From Massospora cicadina (lineage: Eukaryota > Entomophthoromycota > Entomophthoromycetes > Entomophthorales > Entomophthoraceae), in the NCBI GenBank assembly GCA_022478985.1, contig JAKSZP010008029.1:1-64000 (forward strand): a DNA stretch of 64,000 nucleotides, in the 5' to 3' direction. Under the pieces are notes generated by a model that did not search any database, was not told the DNA's origin, and saw only the letters and a program-made list of their open reading frames with translations. A program made the translations under genes and the position numbers. Positions 54,591-63,313 of this stretch are shown here, piece after piece (within the stretch, counting starts at the first letter, position 1; each line of letters begins with the position of its first letter).

Positions 54591-55767
54591 TGCCATGACA
54601 GTGGACCTCAGTGATGTGATGTATGATAAGATGCTCAGAAGAGAATATGACAACAAACTGCCTCAAATAATCAAAGCATTGATTGAGATGCTAACGAATA
54701 CCTTCCAACAGAATGGGGAACTGTACAAGTGGATTGGCTATTTTACGGTGAATTTTCCGTGACCTTCAGCTCAGACAGGAATTATTATGAGCACTCACAA
54801 GGCAGTCAGACATGGTGGGGTGTGCAAGACAATGGAGTTGTTGCGCCCTTGTTAATATTGGGAAATCATGAACTTTGATGTGCTTGAAACCAATTTTTGT
54901 TGCCATAAGTGCCAAATGGAGAAGCCATTCAACATAAGACTTTGTAACAGGTAGTGAAAAACATTTTGCTTAGCATACAGTTTCCCTTGATGACATTGGT
55001 CCCTTGCCAACAGGAGCTAACTGGTGTAAGTACATTCTGGTGGCTATTGACCACTTTACCTGGTGGTTGAAGCATGGATGATACAGGATTTGGAGGTGGT
55101 CACAGTGGCCAAGTTTGTGAAACGAATGCATTATTTAGTGACATGGCTGACCTCAGTTCATTCTCACTGATAATGGGACCAACGTTACCTCACACATCCT
55201 CCACAAAATGAACAAGCTTATGGGTATCCATGGGGTTCTGACGCCTCCATATCATTCTGAGCCCAAAGGAATGGTCAAACAGGTAAATTTGACTTTGGTG
55301 AACATACTACGAAAATTAGAGACGGATTGACCTTCTGATTGGAGCTCCCTTCTTTCCACTACATGTTTGCCAATAACATTAGTTACTATTCCACCACGGG
55401 GAAGAGCCCCTTCCAATTACTATATAGATGACACCCAGCTCTTCTGGCATTACTTTATTTGTGTGTATAAGACACCGGTGGAATGGAACCCCACTGCTAT
55501 TTGACTAACCTTGCAAGCACACTGATCAAATTGCAAACTGAAGCATATTCCTTCAGCTTAGTCAAGAAGATCAAGAATCATGCTGTCAATCAGGTATGTC
55601 ATAGTGGATTGGCACAGTTCAAAGAGGGCGATATGGTTCTCTTCCATGACCAACATGGGTTTGGGTGGAAACACAAGCTGGCCAGTATTTGGATTGGTCC
55701 ATTCGAAGCTATAGAGAAAACTAGGTCAACTCTTATACCATCAATAACCTTGCAAGTGGTCAGATAA
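54591..55767 (+). pseudogene. Gy1-e integrase
   Basis: 54580-54762 reads AMTVDLSDVMYDKMLRREYD, before the HHCC finger near 54795-54920 (HKAVRHGGVCKTMELL, CCHKCQ). Core: SLDDIGPLPTGANW at about 54985 with the first Asp, LTDNGTNVTSHIL at about 55158 with the second, and GMVKQVNLTLVNIL at about 55268. The catalytic Glu has become Lys at 55277-55279 (G to A). 55483-55767 is the C-terminal domain, VKKIKNHAVNQVCHSGLAQF, GDMVLFHDQHG and SIWIGPFEAIEK. Inactive because the Glu is lost and stops interrupt it. Confidence 0.85.
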
Positions 55768-55830
55768 TTAACTGAGCGCACACAAAGTTCCTCTGACCAT
55801 ATAAGCAATAGGAGCCTTATTGTCCAGCCA

Positions 55831-55842
55831 ATTAGGGGGTAA
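55831..55842 (+). promoter_or_regulatory. Gy1-e polypurine tract
   Basis: ATTAGGGGGTAA directly before the TGTCA start of the 3' LTR. Equivalents precede the LTRs at 2053 and (minus strand) 29892. Confidence 0.7.
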
Positions 55843-56398
55843 TGTCACAATTCCAATATGATTGGATGATAAGCTTGGAACAGCTAGGGCGGACTGGAAA
55901 GAATCTGCCGAACATGAAATCAGTTATGATTATTTGAGTGCCTCAATATGAGGCGATATTGGAATATAATAAGTTATTATTGGATCGCCTCTAAATAAGG
56001 CAATAAGGAAATAAAACAATGTCAACATTTGACAAGTACAAATTAATTCACCTCTAATTAGGGCGATAGAGAGCTAAATAATAACAAGCCAAAATTGAGG
56101 AGAATTGGCGGAATAGATTATTCCAAGATATGAGAGTGATACCATCTGAAGCCATTATATAAGCAAGATGGTTGATTGAGAAAAAGTTGTTATTAGAGAA
56201 AGAGAAAAAAGAACAGCAAAAGGTCGCTGTATTTATTAAAAGTAATTAAAGTGTTGTTAGGCGATTGTCCTATTGTTAATATATTTTAAAGTGTGTCAAA
56301 AGGACCTATGATCACCACATCATTTTTATGTTGTTCAGTGGGTTCGACCTGTGCAAACAATATGGAAGATCCTAACAATACCATCTGAATTTATAACA
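55843..56398 (+). repeat. Gy1-e 3' LTR
   Basis: A 556-bp LTR from TGTCACAATTCCAATATGAT to TTATAACA, followed by TGCAT. It contains TTCAGTGGGTTCGACCTGTG, the Gy1 LTR hairpin block. Confidence 0.88.
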
Positions 56399-56403
56399 TG
56401 CAT

Positions 56404-57794
56404 CTTCCTCGAAATTATGGTGAATGTTGGGTATATTATTACCCTCAACAAGCGCCCAATCGCCCCATGAAGTTGCTGGTGAAGTAGGGTGTTAGTAGGG
56501 GCAGCTGCAACCTCAACTGTCATTTTTTGATATTTTTATAATTTGGAACCCAATTTTGAGGGTGAAAATGGTGAGGATGCAAATTGGGAGGGTTAGCAAA
56601 GAGCTCCTCCAAAGCAAAATCCAGTTTTACATGGTATGGCTGTTCATCCTCATCAATCCATTCAAGTCTCCCAAATGGATTATATTCAGTCAGCACTGGG
56701 CCAGCCACTGGAATTGGGGCAGTGGCAGGAGCTAATTGGCCATGTGCTGTCAACCACGGCAGCTCAGCTGAAACTGGTTCATCCATCAACTAAGGATTCC
56801 GTAATCCAGTCAAATTTAAATGTAAAATTTTTAAAATTTAATTTTGATTGGCTGCCGCTTTTGAAGCAGTGTCAAATTGCCCTGAGGTTGGGGGTAGGGT
56901 TTGAGCCCCATTCAAAAAATTGGGGCAAAATGGCTGTGGGTCCAACTCCTGAGGATGAGCGGCGGAAGCGGTGGAAGCGGTGGAAGCGGTGGAAGTGGTG
57001 GAAGCAGAAACCGTAGGGCACTTGCATTTGAGTGGTCAAGCTCAAAGCACAAGGGGCAAATGACGCAGCTGTTTTTATGCACACCCAGAATGGATGATCA
57101 GAGACAGATCTGATCACAGTGCAGGGGGGGGGGAATTGTGAGATGGGAATTGTGATGAAATGGGTGGATTGTCACAAAGGCATGAGGCCCTGCCAGACGA
57201 TCTTCCCCATTTGGAACCACAAACTGAAAAATGGGGTCTGCACCATAACTGGCTAAATCCTCCATGAGCTCGTGGCAGAGGCATTTGGGGGAGAGATGGG
57301 AGGGCAACCCAGCAAACTGGACCACCTTAGTGGCCTCATCTGAGAGCTGGGTTCAAACGGTGGTAATGGGAATTTTATTAGAAATAATTTGCAGCTTGGC
57401 TGCTGCCACTGCATCAGCTTCCAAACAGAAGCTAAGATAAAAGTACCCCTTAAAGGGTGGAAGTCAATAGAGCTAGTGGGCTTAAAAACTTCCTTGGCCA
57501 TCTCAAAGATGGCTGTGCTCGCATAAGGGAAGAGTTTCCCATATTTGACCCAGAGGCTGAAATGAAAATTTCTCCATGGGAGCACCAAAGGGCTCCGGAG
57601 CACCGCCTGGGATCTTGAAAAGTGGTGGGCCAAGTCCTGAGGGGTGACATAACGCCTAGTAGCGTTGAGAGGGCTAGCAGAGCCAGCCTGGGCATGCTTC
57701 AGCGGCAGCTGAAAGATGCCAGATGACGGCACACCACCACCCCAAGCCAGGGCAGTAGGTTCAATTGCATTGACATTGGTAAGTTTGGCTAAAT
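56404..57794 (-). pseudogene. LX-2 ORF1 (RRM-like, zinc-knuckle remnant)
   Basis: Minus-strand ORF1 half of LX-2, ending at the TSD at 57795. The 57253-57798 frame (181 residues, opening inside the TSD) has DLAHHFSRSQAVLRSPLVLP, FHFSLWVKYGKLFPYASTAI and TSSIDFHPLRGTFILASV. 57098-57325 has VQFAGLPSHLSPKCLCHELM, PIFQFVVPNGEDRLAGPHAF and VTIHPFHHN. CVICPLCSELDHSNAS at about 57025-57075 looks like a CX2CX4H knuckle that has lost its last Cys. (PPL)n is encoded by the 9-bp repeat. 56520-56789 has YNPFGRLEWIDEDEQPYHVK and LDFALEELF. The order of RRM-like blocks parallels LA-2 ORF1. There is no in-frame ATG near the 5' end. No RT is present in this element. Confidence 0.68.
56959..57005. repeat. 9-bp minisatellite in LX-2 ORF1
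   Basis: Five units of GGTGGAAGC with small changes. On the coding (minus) strand it encodes a Pro-Pro-Leu repeat in the ORF1 frame. Confidence 0.85.
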
Positions 57795-57809
57795 GCAACT
57801 GTGGGTCTT
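57795..57809. repeat. Target-site duplication of LX-2, right copy
   Basis: GCAACTGTGGGTCTT. The left copy at 49350-49364 differs at one base. Confidence 0.82.
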
Positions 57810-59259
57810 ACTGGGGCATCCTTAAGGGTGGGAGAGGCAGGGAGGGCGACAACCCCTCTAAGGAAGTGGCTGTTTAGTAATATGTTTAAATAGGGCGGAT
57901 CGTTTTATTATTATTCCAATATGGATCATAACCAAAATGGCACAAATTGCGCACAAAATAGTGTTGATTATGTTAAAAAAGTGGATAACGGCCTCCCTGC
58001 ATGCATGACAGATTGGCAATCATAATTGTGGATAATGTTGTCCACTATATCATGGAGGGTGAGAGAGCGATGATGGATCCACAGAACATCTGCTTAGTAC
58101 TTTCTAAAATTATTTATTTCAAGGCAGAGTGCATCACTGGAGAATTTTGGCAAAAATTGACGAGGCAGCAAGGAGAAGTGTTCTGTGATAAAGGGTTCAA
58201 CACAAAATTACTGTTTTTAAGAAAATCTAATTGGAGGAAAGCTAAAGAATAAACCAGCATCCTACTCTAAGGAGGTTGTTGCACATATAGTGAAGTGTGA
58301 AAAAAGGAGTGTGGAATTTTACAATGTCTAAGCATTTGCTGAACACCCTAATGTCATCCTAGCCTTTTTGCAATATAATTTGGGTGGTAGATATTAACGG
58401 TTTCAGATGGCGTCAAAATGTTTTAGCTGTCTGTCCAGCATATTGAGGTGGAATCAAGCGGAATAGTACCAAACTTAAATGAAATTACTAGATAAGTAAT
58501 TCACAATTTTAGTTCAGCTGAGACCCGTCCTAGAAATTTTGCAAATTGTACAAATTTTCCATATAATAACTTTATGATCTGAAGGTCCAATACACAATCC
58601 AAACCATTAAGGTAGCCTCAATCTGACTTAATATGCGTATTTGTAATTATATACAAATTTGGAAAGAGTGGGGAAATTTCTTGGATATATTAAGTGACCA
58701 GGTTACACCTGGGGTGGGCCTTAGGGTTCGCTGTAGGGTCATAAGCTATACTACCTTCATGCACACCCATTAATCATTTTTACAAGATCATAAGAGTAAA
58801 TGGGTGGCAGAGAGGAAGTTCTTGAGGAGCCAAAGCAATAACCCATCGCTCATCCACTATATGAGCTAGGTCAATGATCCTTGAAAAGAGGCTCTACTGG
58901 GGGCTTGAGCCCTTTTTGTTTCTATGTGAAAATTTCTCATGATTGACCTGGATGGGAAAGTCATCTGTACTTACATTATTCTTTCCTTTTGGAACTTGGT
59001 ACATGCCACCTCCTAGGACATGATCAAGGGAACACTTTTTATGCCTTTCAGGAAGTTTGAATGCAGGAAGAGCCACCACCTTTTGAGATAGGTGAGAGAA
59101 TTAGGATTTGTTGTAAGGCTTGCACAAGATTTTTACAGTTAGCACAATTGACACTTTTTTCCATTGAATATCACTTTTAAGCAAATTTAAAAATTAAAGT
59201 AGATCTAAACAAGTTCAAAAACTATTACAGCTAAACCCCAATGCCCTCAGCTCTACCAC
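57810..59259. other. Unassigned AT-rich sequence with a short ORF
   Basis: It should continue the Gy4-bearing sequence that LX-2 interrupted, but I recognise no pol motif. The frame at 58001-58252 (83 residues, MHDRLAIIIVDNVVHYIMEG, CLVLSKIIYFKAECITGEFW) and a minus frame at 58894-59079 (HKKCSLDHVLGGGMYQVPKG) are not identified. They may be degraded TE protein or chance frames. No RNA gene or clear repeat is seen. Confidence 0.3.
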
Positions 59260-59684
59260 CCGCTGCTTCAAAATGGGGCAGTGGTAAAACCCCTAGCATC
59301 TTCTTCCAAGTGGGAAAATGCTTTCAAACTAGATTGACCAGTCCCTAATGCCTCAAGCTGATACTTTTCACCATGGATCTCGCCATCCACCTTGCATGTT
59401 CCCAACCAGTGCCTTATAGCCCTATTGTGCTCCCCCAAAGAAAAATGCAATTCAGCCTCTGGGTTGAATATGGCAAATTGTTTTCCTACAATGACAAACA
59501 AATAATAGAAATATCCCAGGCACTTATGCAGACTTCAGGCTCCATCGACTTCTTCCCTTACAAGGGGTACTTTGACCTCAGCTTCACCTGTGAAGCTGCT
59601 GCTGCAATTGCAGCCAAAATTCCCCTGGTGTTTCAGGGATCCGTCATCCTAACAACTTGCACCCAGTGCCTGATGACAACACTC
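59260..59684 (+). pseudogene. LX-4 ORF1 fragment interrupted by LB-2
   Basis: The plus-strand frame 59373-59693 (106 residues) reads MDLAIHLACSQPVPYSPIVL, KMQFSLWVEYGKLFSYNDKQ, IIEISQALMQTSGSIDFFPY and KGYFDLSFTCEAAAAIAAKI. This matches LX-2 (HFSLWVKYGKLFPY, SIDFHP) and LX-3. It is the first RRM-like half of the LX ORF1 and parallels LA-2 (RGWLDLGFENKKAADEASAV). The frame runs into the LB-2 tail at 59685, so the rest, if present, lies beyond the right edge of the window. Nucleotide similarity to the 28640-28990 copy extends left to about 59260. Confidence 0.65.
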
Positions 59685-59720
59685 TTTTTTTAGTACTAGA
59701 TGGTCCCGACCTGAGGGGGA
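59685..59720 (-). other. LB-2 3' terminal hairpin and tail
   Basis: On the minus strand GGTC-GG-GACC forms a short stem, followed by ATCTAGTACT and the A tail. Versions with the stem mostly kept end LB-1 (GGTT-GA-GACC), LX-1, LX-2 and the 28352 insertion. It is a likely RT recognition element, by analogy with LINEs whose RT binds a 3' hairpin. Confidence 0.6.
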
Positions 59721-59739
59721 TTCAACGATGTTTATTGAA

Positions 59740-60900
59740 TTACGCCTGGGCTCTAAGAGCCTGAGGCGAGGGAAGGGAGAGAGGAGGCATCGAGAAAGTG
59801 AGGGGTTTGCGCGCCAGAGCCGTGCTGCAGTGACAACTGAGCGGGGGAGGGTTGGCGACATAGTGCAGACCTTCAGGGCCATCTCAAAGTGTACCTGAAA
59901 GTGGGTGATCATGTGTGGAAGGGTCCACACCTGCTGGTCAAAGGCAGCACGAAGGAAGGAGTTATGGATGGTCCAGATGGCTGTGGCATAGGCGAGGACA
60001 CGGAGGGGTCGGTGGCAACCAGGCAATGTCTGCTCAAACATGAGGTCTTGCACAGGGTGTCCAGACCAGGGCTGAACATGGAGGAGCGCGCGGGCCTTTG
60101 GCCAAAATGTGGCGACACCTGGACAGGTGAAAAAACGATGGAGGTGGGAGTCAATAGGCTCCACACAGCGGGGGCAGCTTCGGTGCTGGAAGGTAGGGCC
60201 AGTCCGGTCCCCTGTCCTGTATGAACAGTGGAGCACCCTCCATAAGGTGTTGGACATTTTTGCTGACAGGATGGGGTGATAGACGTCCTTCCACAATTCC
60301 TTAAGGTCAAATCTCACGGAGGGAGGGAGGAGCTCAAGTAGTCTTGGGCGGATGGGAGGATGATCTTGGGGGTTGAGGCGAGTTGTGACAACTTGTCCAT
60401 TGTGCACAATTGCATGGCGACGGGGGCTGAGGCCAGGGCCTTCCCTTCTGTATGGGAAGGCATGGTGGATCCGCGCGCCTACTCGTTTCAGGGCAAGGAG
60501 AGCCTGGTTCCAGTAGGGGGATGAGGATGGTTTTAGGCGATGGCCTGGGTGGTTTGTGAGCCACTCCCCTTTTGAGGTCAGAGATGCTCTAGGAAGACCC
60601 AGAGCTGCTGACACTGACTGGCGGAGGGCGGGCGCCCTTGGGGCATGGGGGTCGCGTCCCAGCAGACAATCGGCCATAGGAACTTCAGGAAGATTGTGGT
60701 GGCGTGGGATCGCGTGTCCAGAAGCCCTAGGCCCCCTTCATTGCAGGGTCAGGCAATGGTTGAGAGGGCCATTGGTGGATGGTTTGAGCCCCAGATACAA
60801 CAGCGGAGGAGTACATTGAGCCCTGTATAAAAGGCATCTGTGAATGGGCAGACGTGCGCTAGGAACCAGACTTTGGAGAGGAGGAACACATTGGCCATCA
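59740..60900 (-). pseudogene. LB-2 ORF2 C-terminus with zf-RVT finger
   Basis: A 342-residue frame (59649-60677) is the intact version of this region. It has ALRQSVSAALGLPRASLTSK, FDLKELWKDVYHPILSAKMS and NTLWRVLHCSYRTGDR. The finger is C-PR-C-VEPIDSHL-H-RFFT-C, followed by PGVATFWPKARALLHVQPWS, LAYATAIWTIHNSFLRAAFD and HMITHFQVHFEMALKV. The frame is separated from the RT by TGA at 60905, TGA at 60749 and a one-base loss near 60636. The finger is of the zf-RVT type. The frame runs past the tail into flanking sequence, so the natural stop is at about 59740. Confidence 0.88.
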
Positions 60901-60904
60901 GAGC

Positions 60905-62188
60905 TCAACCCTGGGGGGTGATGTGCCGCCGGTTCCAGCTGGCAATCCTGGAGTTAACTGCTGCGAGGAGCAAGTCCTCATTGTCTTTTAGCGCAACTCC
61001 TTGTTGGTTGGTGAGAACGCCCAGGTGACGGAAGGTACCGCGCTCAGGTTCAATACTAAATGGTGGGGGGAAGGTGGGGGAGCCTACCTGTACAACGGTT
61101 GTCTTGGAGGTGTTGACCATGGCGTTGGACGCCTTGGTGTACCTCTCAATGGTCACAGCAGCGAGGGCAACATCCCCAGGGCAGCCAAATGCAATGGCAG
61201 TGTCATCTGCAAATGCCATGGTGCGTGTGGGGGCTTTACCTGGGACCAGAATTCCCATTAGCTTGTCCTGTAAGGAGGCCAAGAGGGGGTCAAGGGTGAT
61301 GTTAAAAAGGATAGGGCTCAGGGGGTCCCCTTGCTGGAGACCTTGTCCAACTGGTACTGCCACTGTAAAACCCATTGGCGCCAGGACTCTGGTGTGGAGC
61401 TGGTCATAGAGCGCTGATATCCAGCGCCTAGCTGCGGGTGGGAGATGGAAGCGGGCCAGGGAAGCATCAATATACTTCCAGGCTACCCGATCATATGCTT
61501 TCTCCATATCCAGGAGAGCCACAAAGCCATTCACCTTATGAGAGTTAGCAGTCAAAGTCACGTGAAGATCATTATAGTTGTCCCATTGCGACCTCCCCGG
61601 AATAAAACTGTGCTGGGATGGGGAGAGGCGAGGTGACACCCATTTGGTGATGCGTTTTGCCAGAAGCTTTGTGAAGAGCTTGTGGTCTGTGTTGATCAAC
61701 ACTATGGGGCGCCAGTTCGCCAGGTTCTCACGGTCTGACTTCTTGTGAATGAGGGTCGTGATTGAGCTTCTGGAGTCGGGGAGGACCTCGCCATTCACCA
61801 AGAGTGCAGCGAAGAGGTCGCGGAGGGTTCTGGGTATCAATGCAGGTTCCAGAAGGTACACCTCAAAGGGTATTCCGTCTGGGCCTGGGGCTTTAAGCCG
61901 TGGGGATTTCAGAAGGGTTTCCATCACCTCCTGGATGGAAATAGGCGCCAGTAGAGCCTCATCAGCCCGTGGGTCAATGGGCGGCTCTGGAGCCCGCCAC
62001 AGGAAGTCTTGGATGTCCGATGGGTCCACCTGGGTGGCATGGAAGAGGCTGGAGTAGAAGCGGTTTAGTTCCTGCGTGATTTCCTCCTTACTGAAGTGGT
62101 TGTAGTGCCAATCTTCAGTGCAGTAATATCCTGCGCTGTTGACCGGGATTTCTGTTTCTGAAAGAAGAAGCGGGTGGGGCGTTCCCAT
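60905..62188 (-). pseudogene. LB-2 reverse transcriptase (uninterrupted 427-residue frame)
   Basis: The longest intact RT stretch of the window. YYCTEDWHYNHFSKEEITQE, KAPGPDGIPFEVYLLEPALI and IHKKSDRENLANWRPIVLIN are the fingers. SQHSFIPGRSQWDNYNDL follows. Motif A is LLDMEKAYDRVAWKYI, motif B GLQQGDPLSPILFNITLDPL, and motif C MAFADDTAIAFG with FADD at 61202-61213. NTSKTTVVQVGS and FRHLGVLTNQQGVAL form the thumb start. It ends in TGA at 60905-60907 where LB-1 has CGA (Arg). RT would copy LINE RNA at the nicked target. The enzyme cannot be complete because of the stop and downstream shift. Confidence 0.92.
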
Positions 62189-63277
62189 TGAGCATAGTAA
62201 AAGATGTTGTAAAGTTTGCTGCCCGTTCTTCCTGCAGTGTGAGCTCCAAGCGGAGTGCTTCCTGCGCCGCTTCTCAGTCTTCCAACCATCTGGGAGAGGG
62301 CGAAGGCTGGCAGTTTCGCTCTAGATGTCTGATTCTGGCTTCCACCCTTTTGACTCTGGCGCGAGCTGCAGTCATCTGGGTTTTAGCACAGTTGTAAGCA
62401 ACGCGGGTGATGCCCTCCTTGGTCACCGCCCATCTAGCCTTGTGGTCAAGCAGGTGGGGTGGGGGGAGGTGAGAGTCTCCCGGATGGTCATAGACAGCTT
62501 CTCCTTAGTGAAGGGGTTGTTGAGAAGAGCTGGGGCAACCCTAGGCCAGAACCTACGCGACGGTCTAAGTGTGGTGGTGAGGACAACGGTGAGTGACCTG
62601 TGATCACTCAGATGGTTGTCACGAGAGATGGGAGAGGAGACGCGGCCAATTAGCAGGGGGCCAATCAGTGCCATATCTATGCGTGACGCTGACTGGAAAG
62701 CTCCTCCATCATACTGGATCCTAGTCATGCAACTAGGCCAGACGCGGAGGGTGGAAGTGCATCTATAAAGCCACTCAGGCGAAGGAAATCCTGGAGGCGA
62801 CTTGATCCAGGGCGTTCCTTTGCTGCAGGGGGTAAGAGTCACGGACGCGACTTATGGTTGTGTTGAAACTCCTAAGAGGACTGTATTCCGTGGGAGATTG
62901 AGTTGGACGAGCTCTTCCAAGAGCAGATTTTGCTCCTGACCTGCATTAGGCAGGTAGATGCTTGCAGCGAAGAAGGAGAAGTCAGGAGTGGTGAGTTTGG
63001 CCAGTATGAGGCGGCCACCTAGATATTGTGAAAAAGAAATGGTTTTAACCCGGGGATTTAAAACAATAAGGGCGGCATGGTTTGTCCAGAAGGAGTTGCC
63101 TCCAAACTGTTCATTCCATGCAGATTGTTTGTGGGGGAGGATATGGGGCTCCTGGACATCAGCGATGTCAATTTGTGCTGACCTGAAGTTTTGGAGGAGG
63201 CGGGCTCTCCGCTTAAAGTCCCGCAACCCATTTGCGTTGATGAATTGCAGGGCCAGGGTGCTGCCATGGGGACTCAT
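62189..63277 (-). pseudogene. LB-2 APE endonuclease and linker
   Basis: Starts at ATG 63277 with MSPHGSTLALQFINANGLRD. The catalytic Glu is in DVQEPHILPH. NEQFGGNSFWTNHAALIVLN, FSQYLGGRLILAKLTTPDFS and FFAASIYLPNAGQEQNLLLE follow. At about 62868 one base is missing in the GDFN region (GAAACTCC, where LB-1 has GAAATCTCC), shifting the frame. The second half continues at 62423-62842 with WMTRIQYDGGAFQSASRIDM, ALIGPLLIGRVSSPIS and NHLSDHRSLTVVLT (SDH motif). The linker to the RT is basic. It begins about 36 bases after the ORF1 stop. Confidence 0.87.
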
Positions 63278-63313
63278 AGCTGTTCCCCTCCATGTCCTGG
63301 GGGTTGCCAGTGC

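Larger units (their letters stand above)
49827..56398 (+). mobile_element. Gy1-e, full-length Ty3/gypsy element, inactive
   Basis: A 6.57-kb element with two LTRs, PBS, gag, protease, RT-RNase H, integrase and purine tract, flanked by TGCAC and TGCAT. It is inserted in LX-2, because the LX-2 target duplication encloses it. All enzymatic domains are broken, and two have lost catalytic residues. It carries a 23-bp LINE micro-insertion at 52312. It is the reference copy for the Gy1 fragments elsewhere in the window. Confidence 0.88.

Noticed and set aside
56333..56362. A tRNA gene suggested by GGTTCGA
   Set aside because: No cloverleaf, A box or acceptor stem can be drawn. The string is a repeated LTR block.
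56901..57113. Plus-strand frame with a Ser-Gly-Gly repeat
   Set aside because: It is produced by the 9-bp minisatellite read on the wrong strand. The LX ORF1 frame is on the minus strand and is supported by two homologous copies.
58001..58252. A host protein-coding gene
   Set aside because: Only 83 codons, no recognised domain, no support from a second copy or a splice pattern. Kept only as an unassigned frame.
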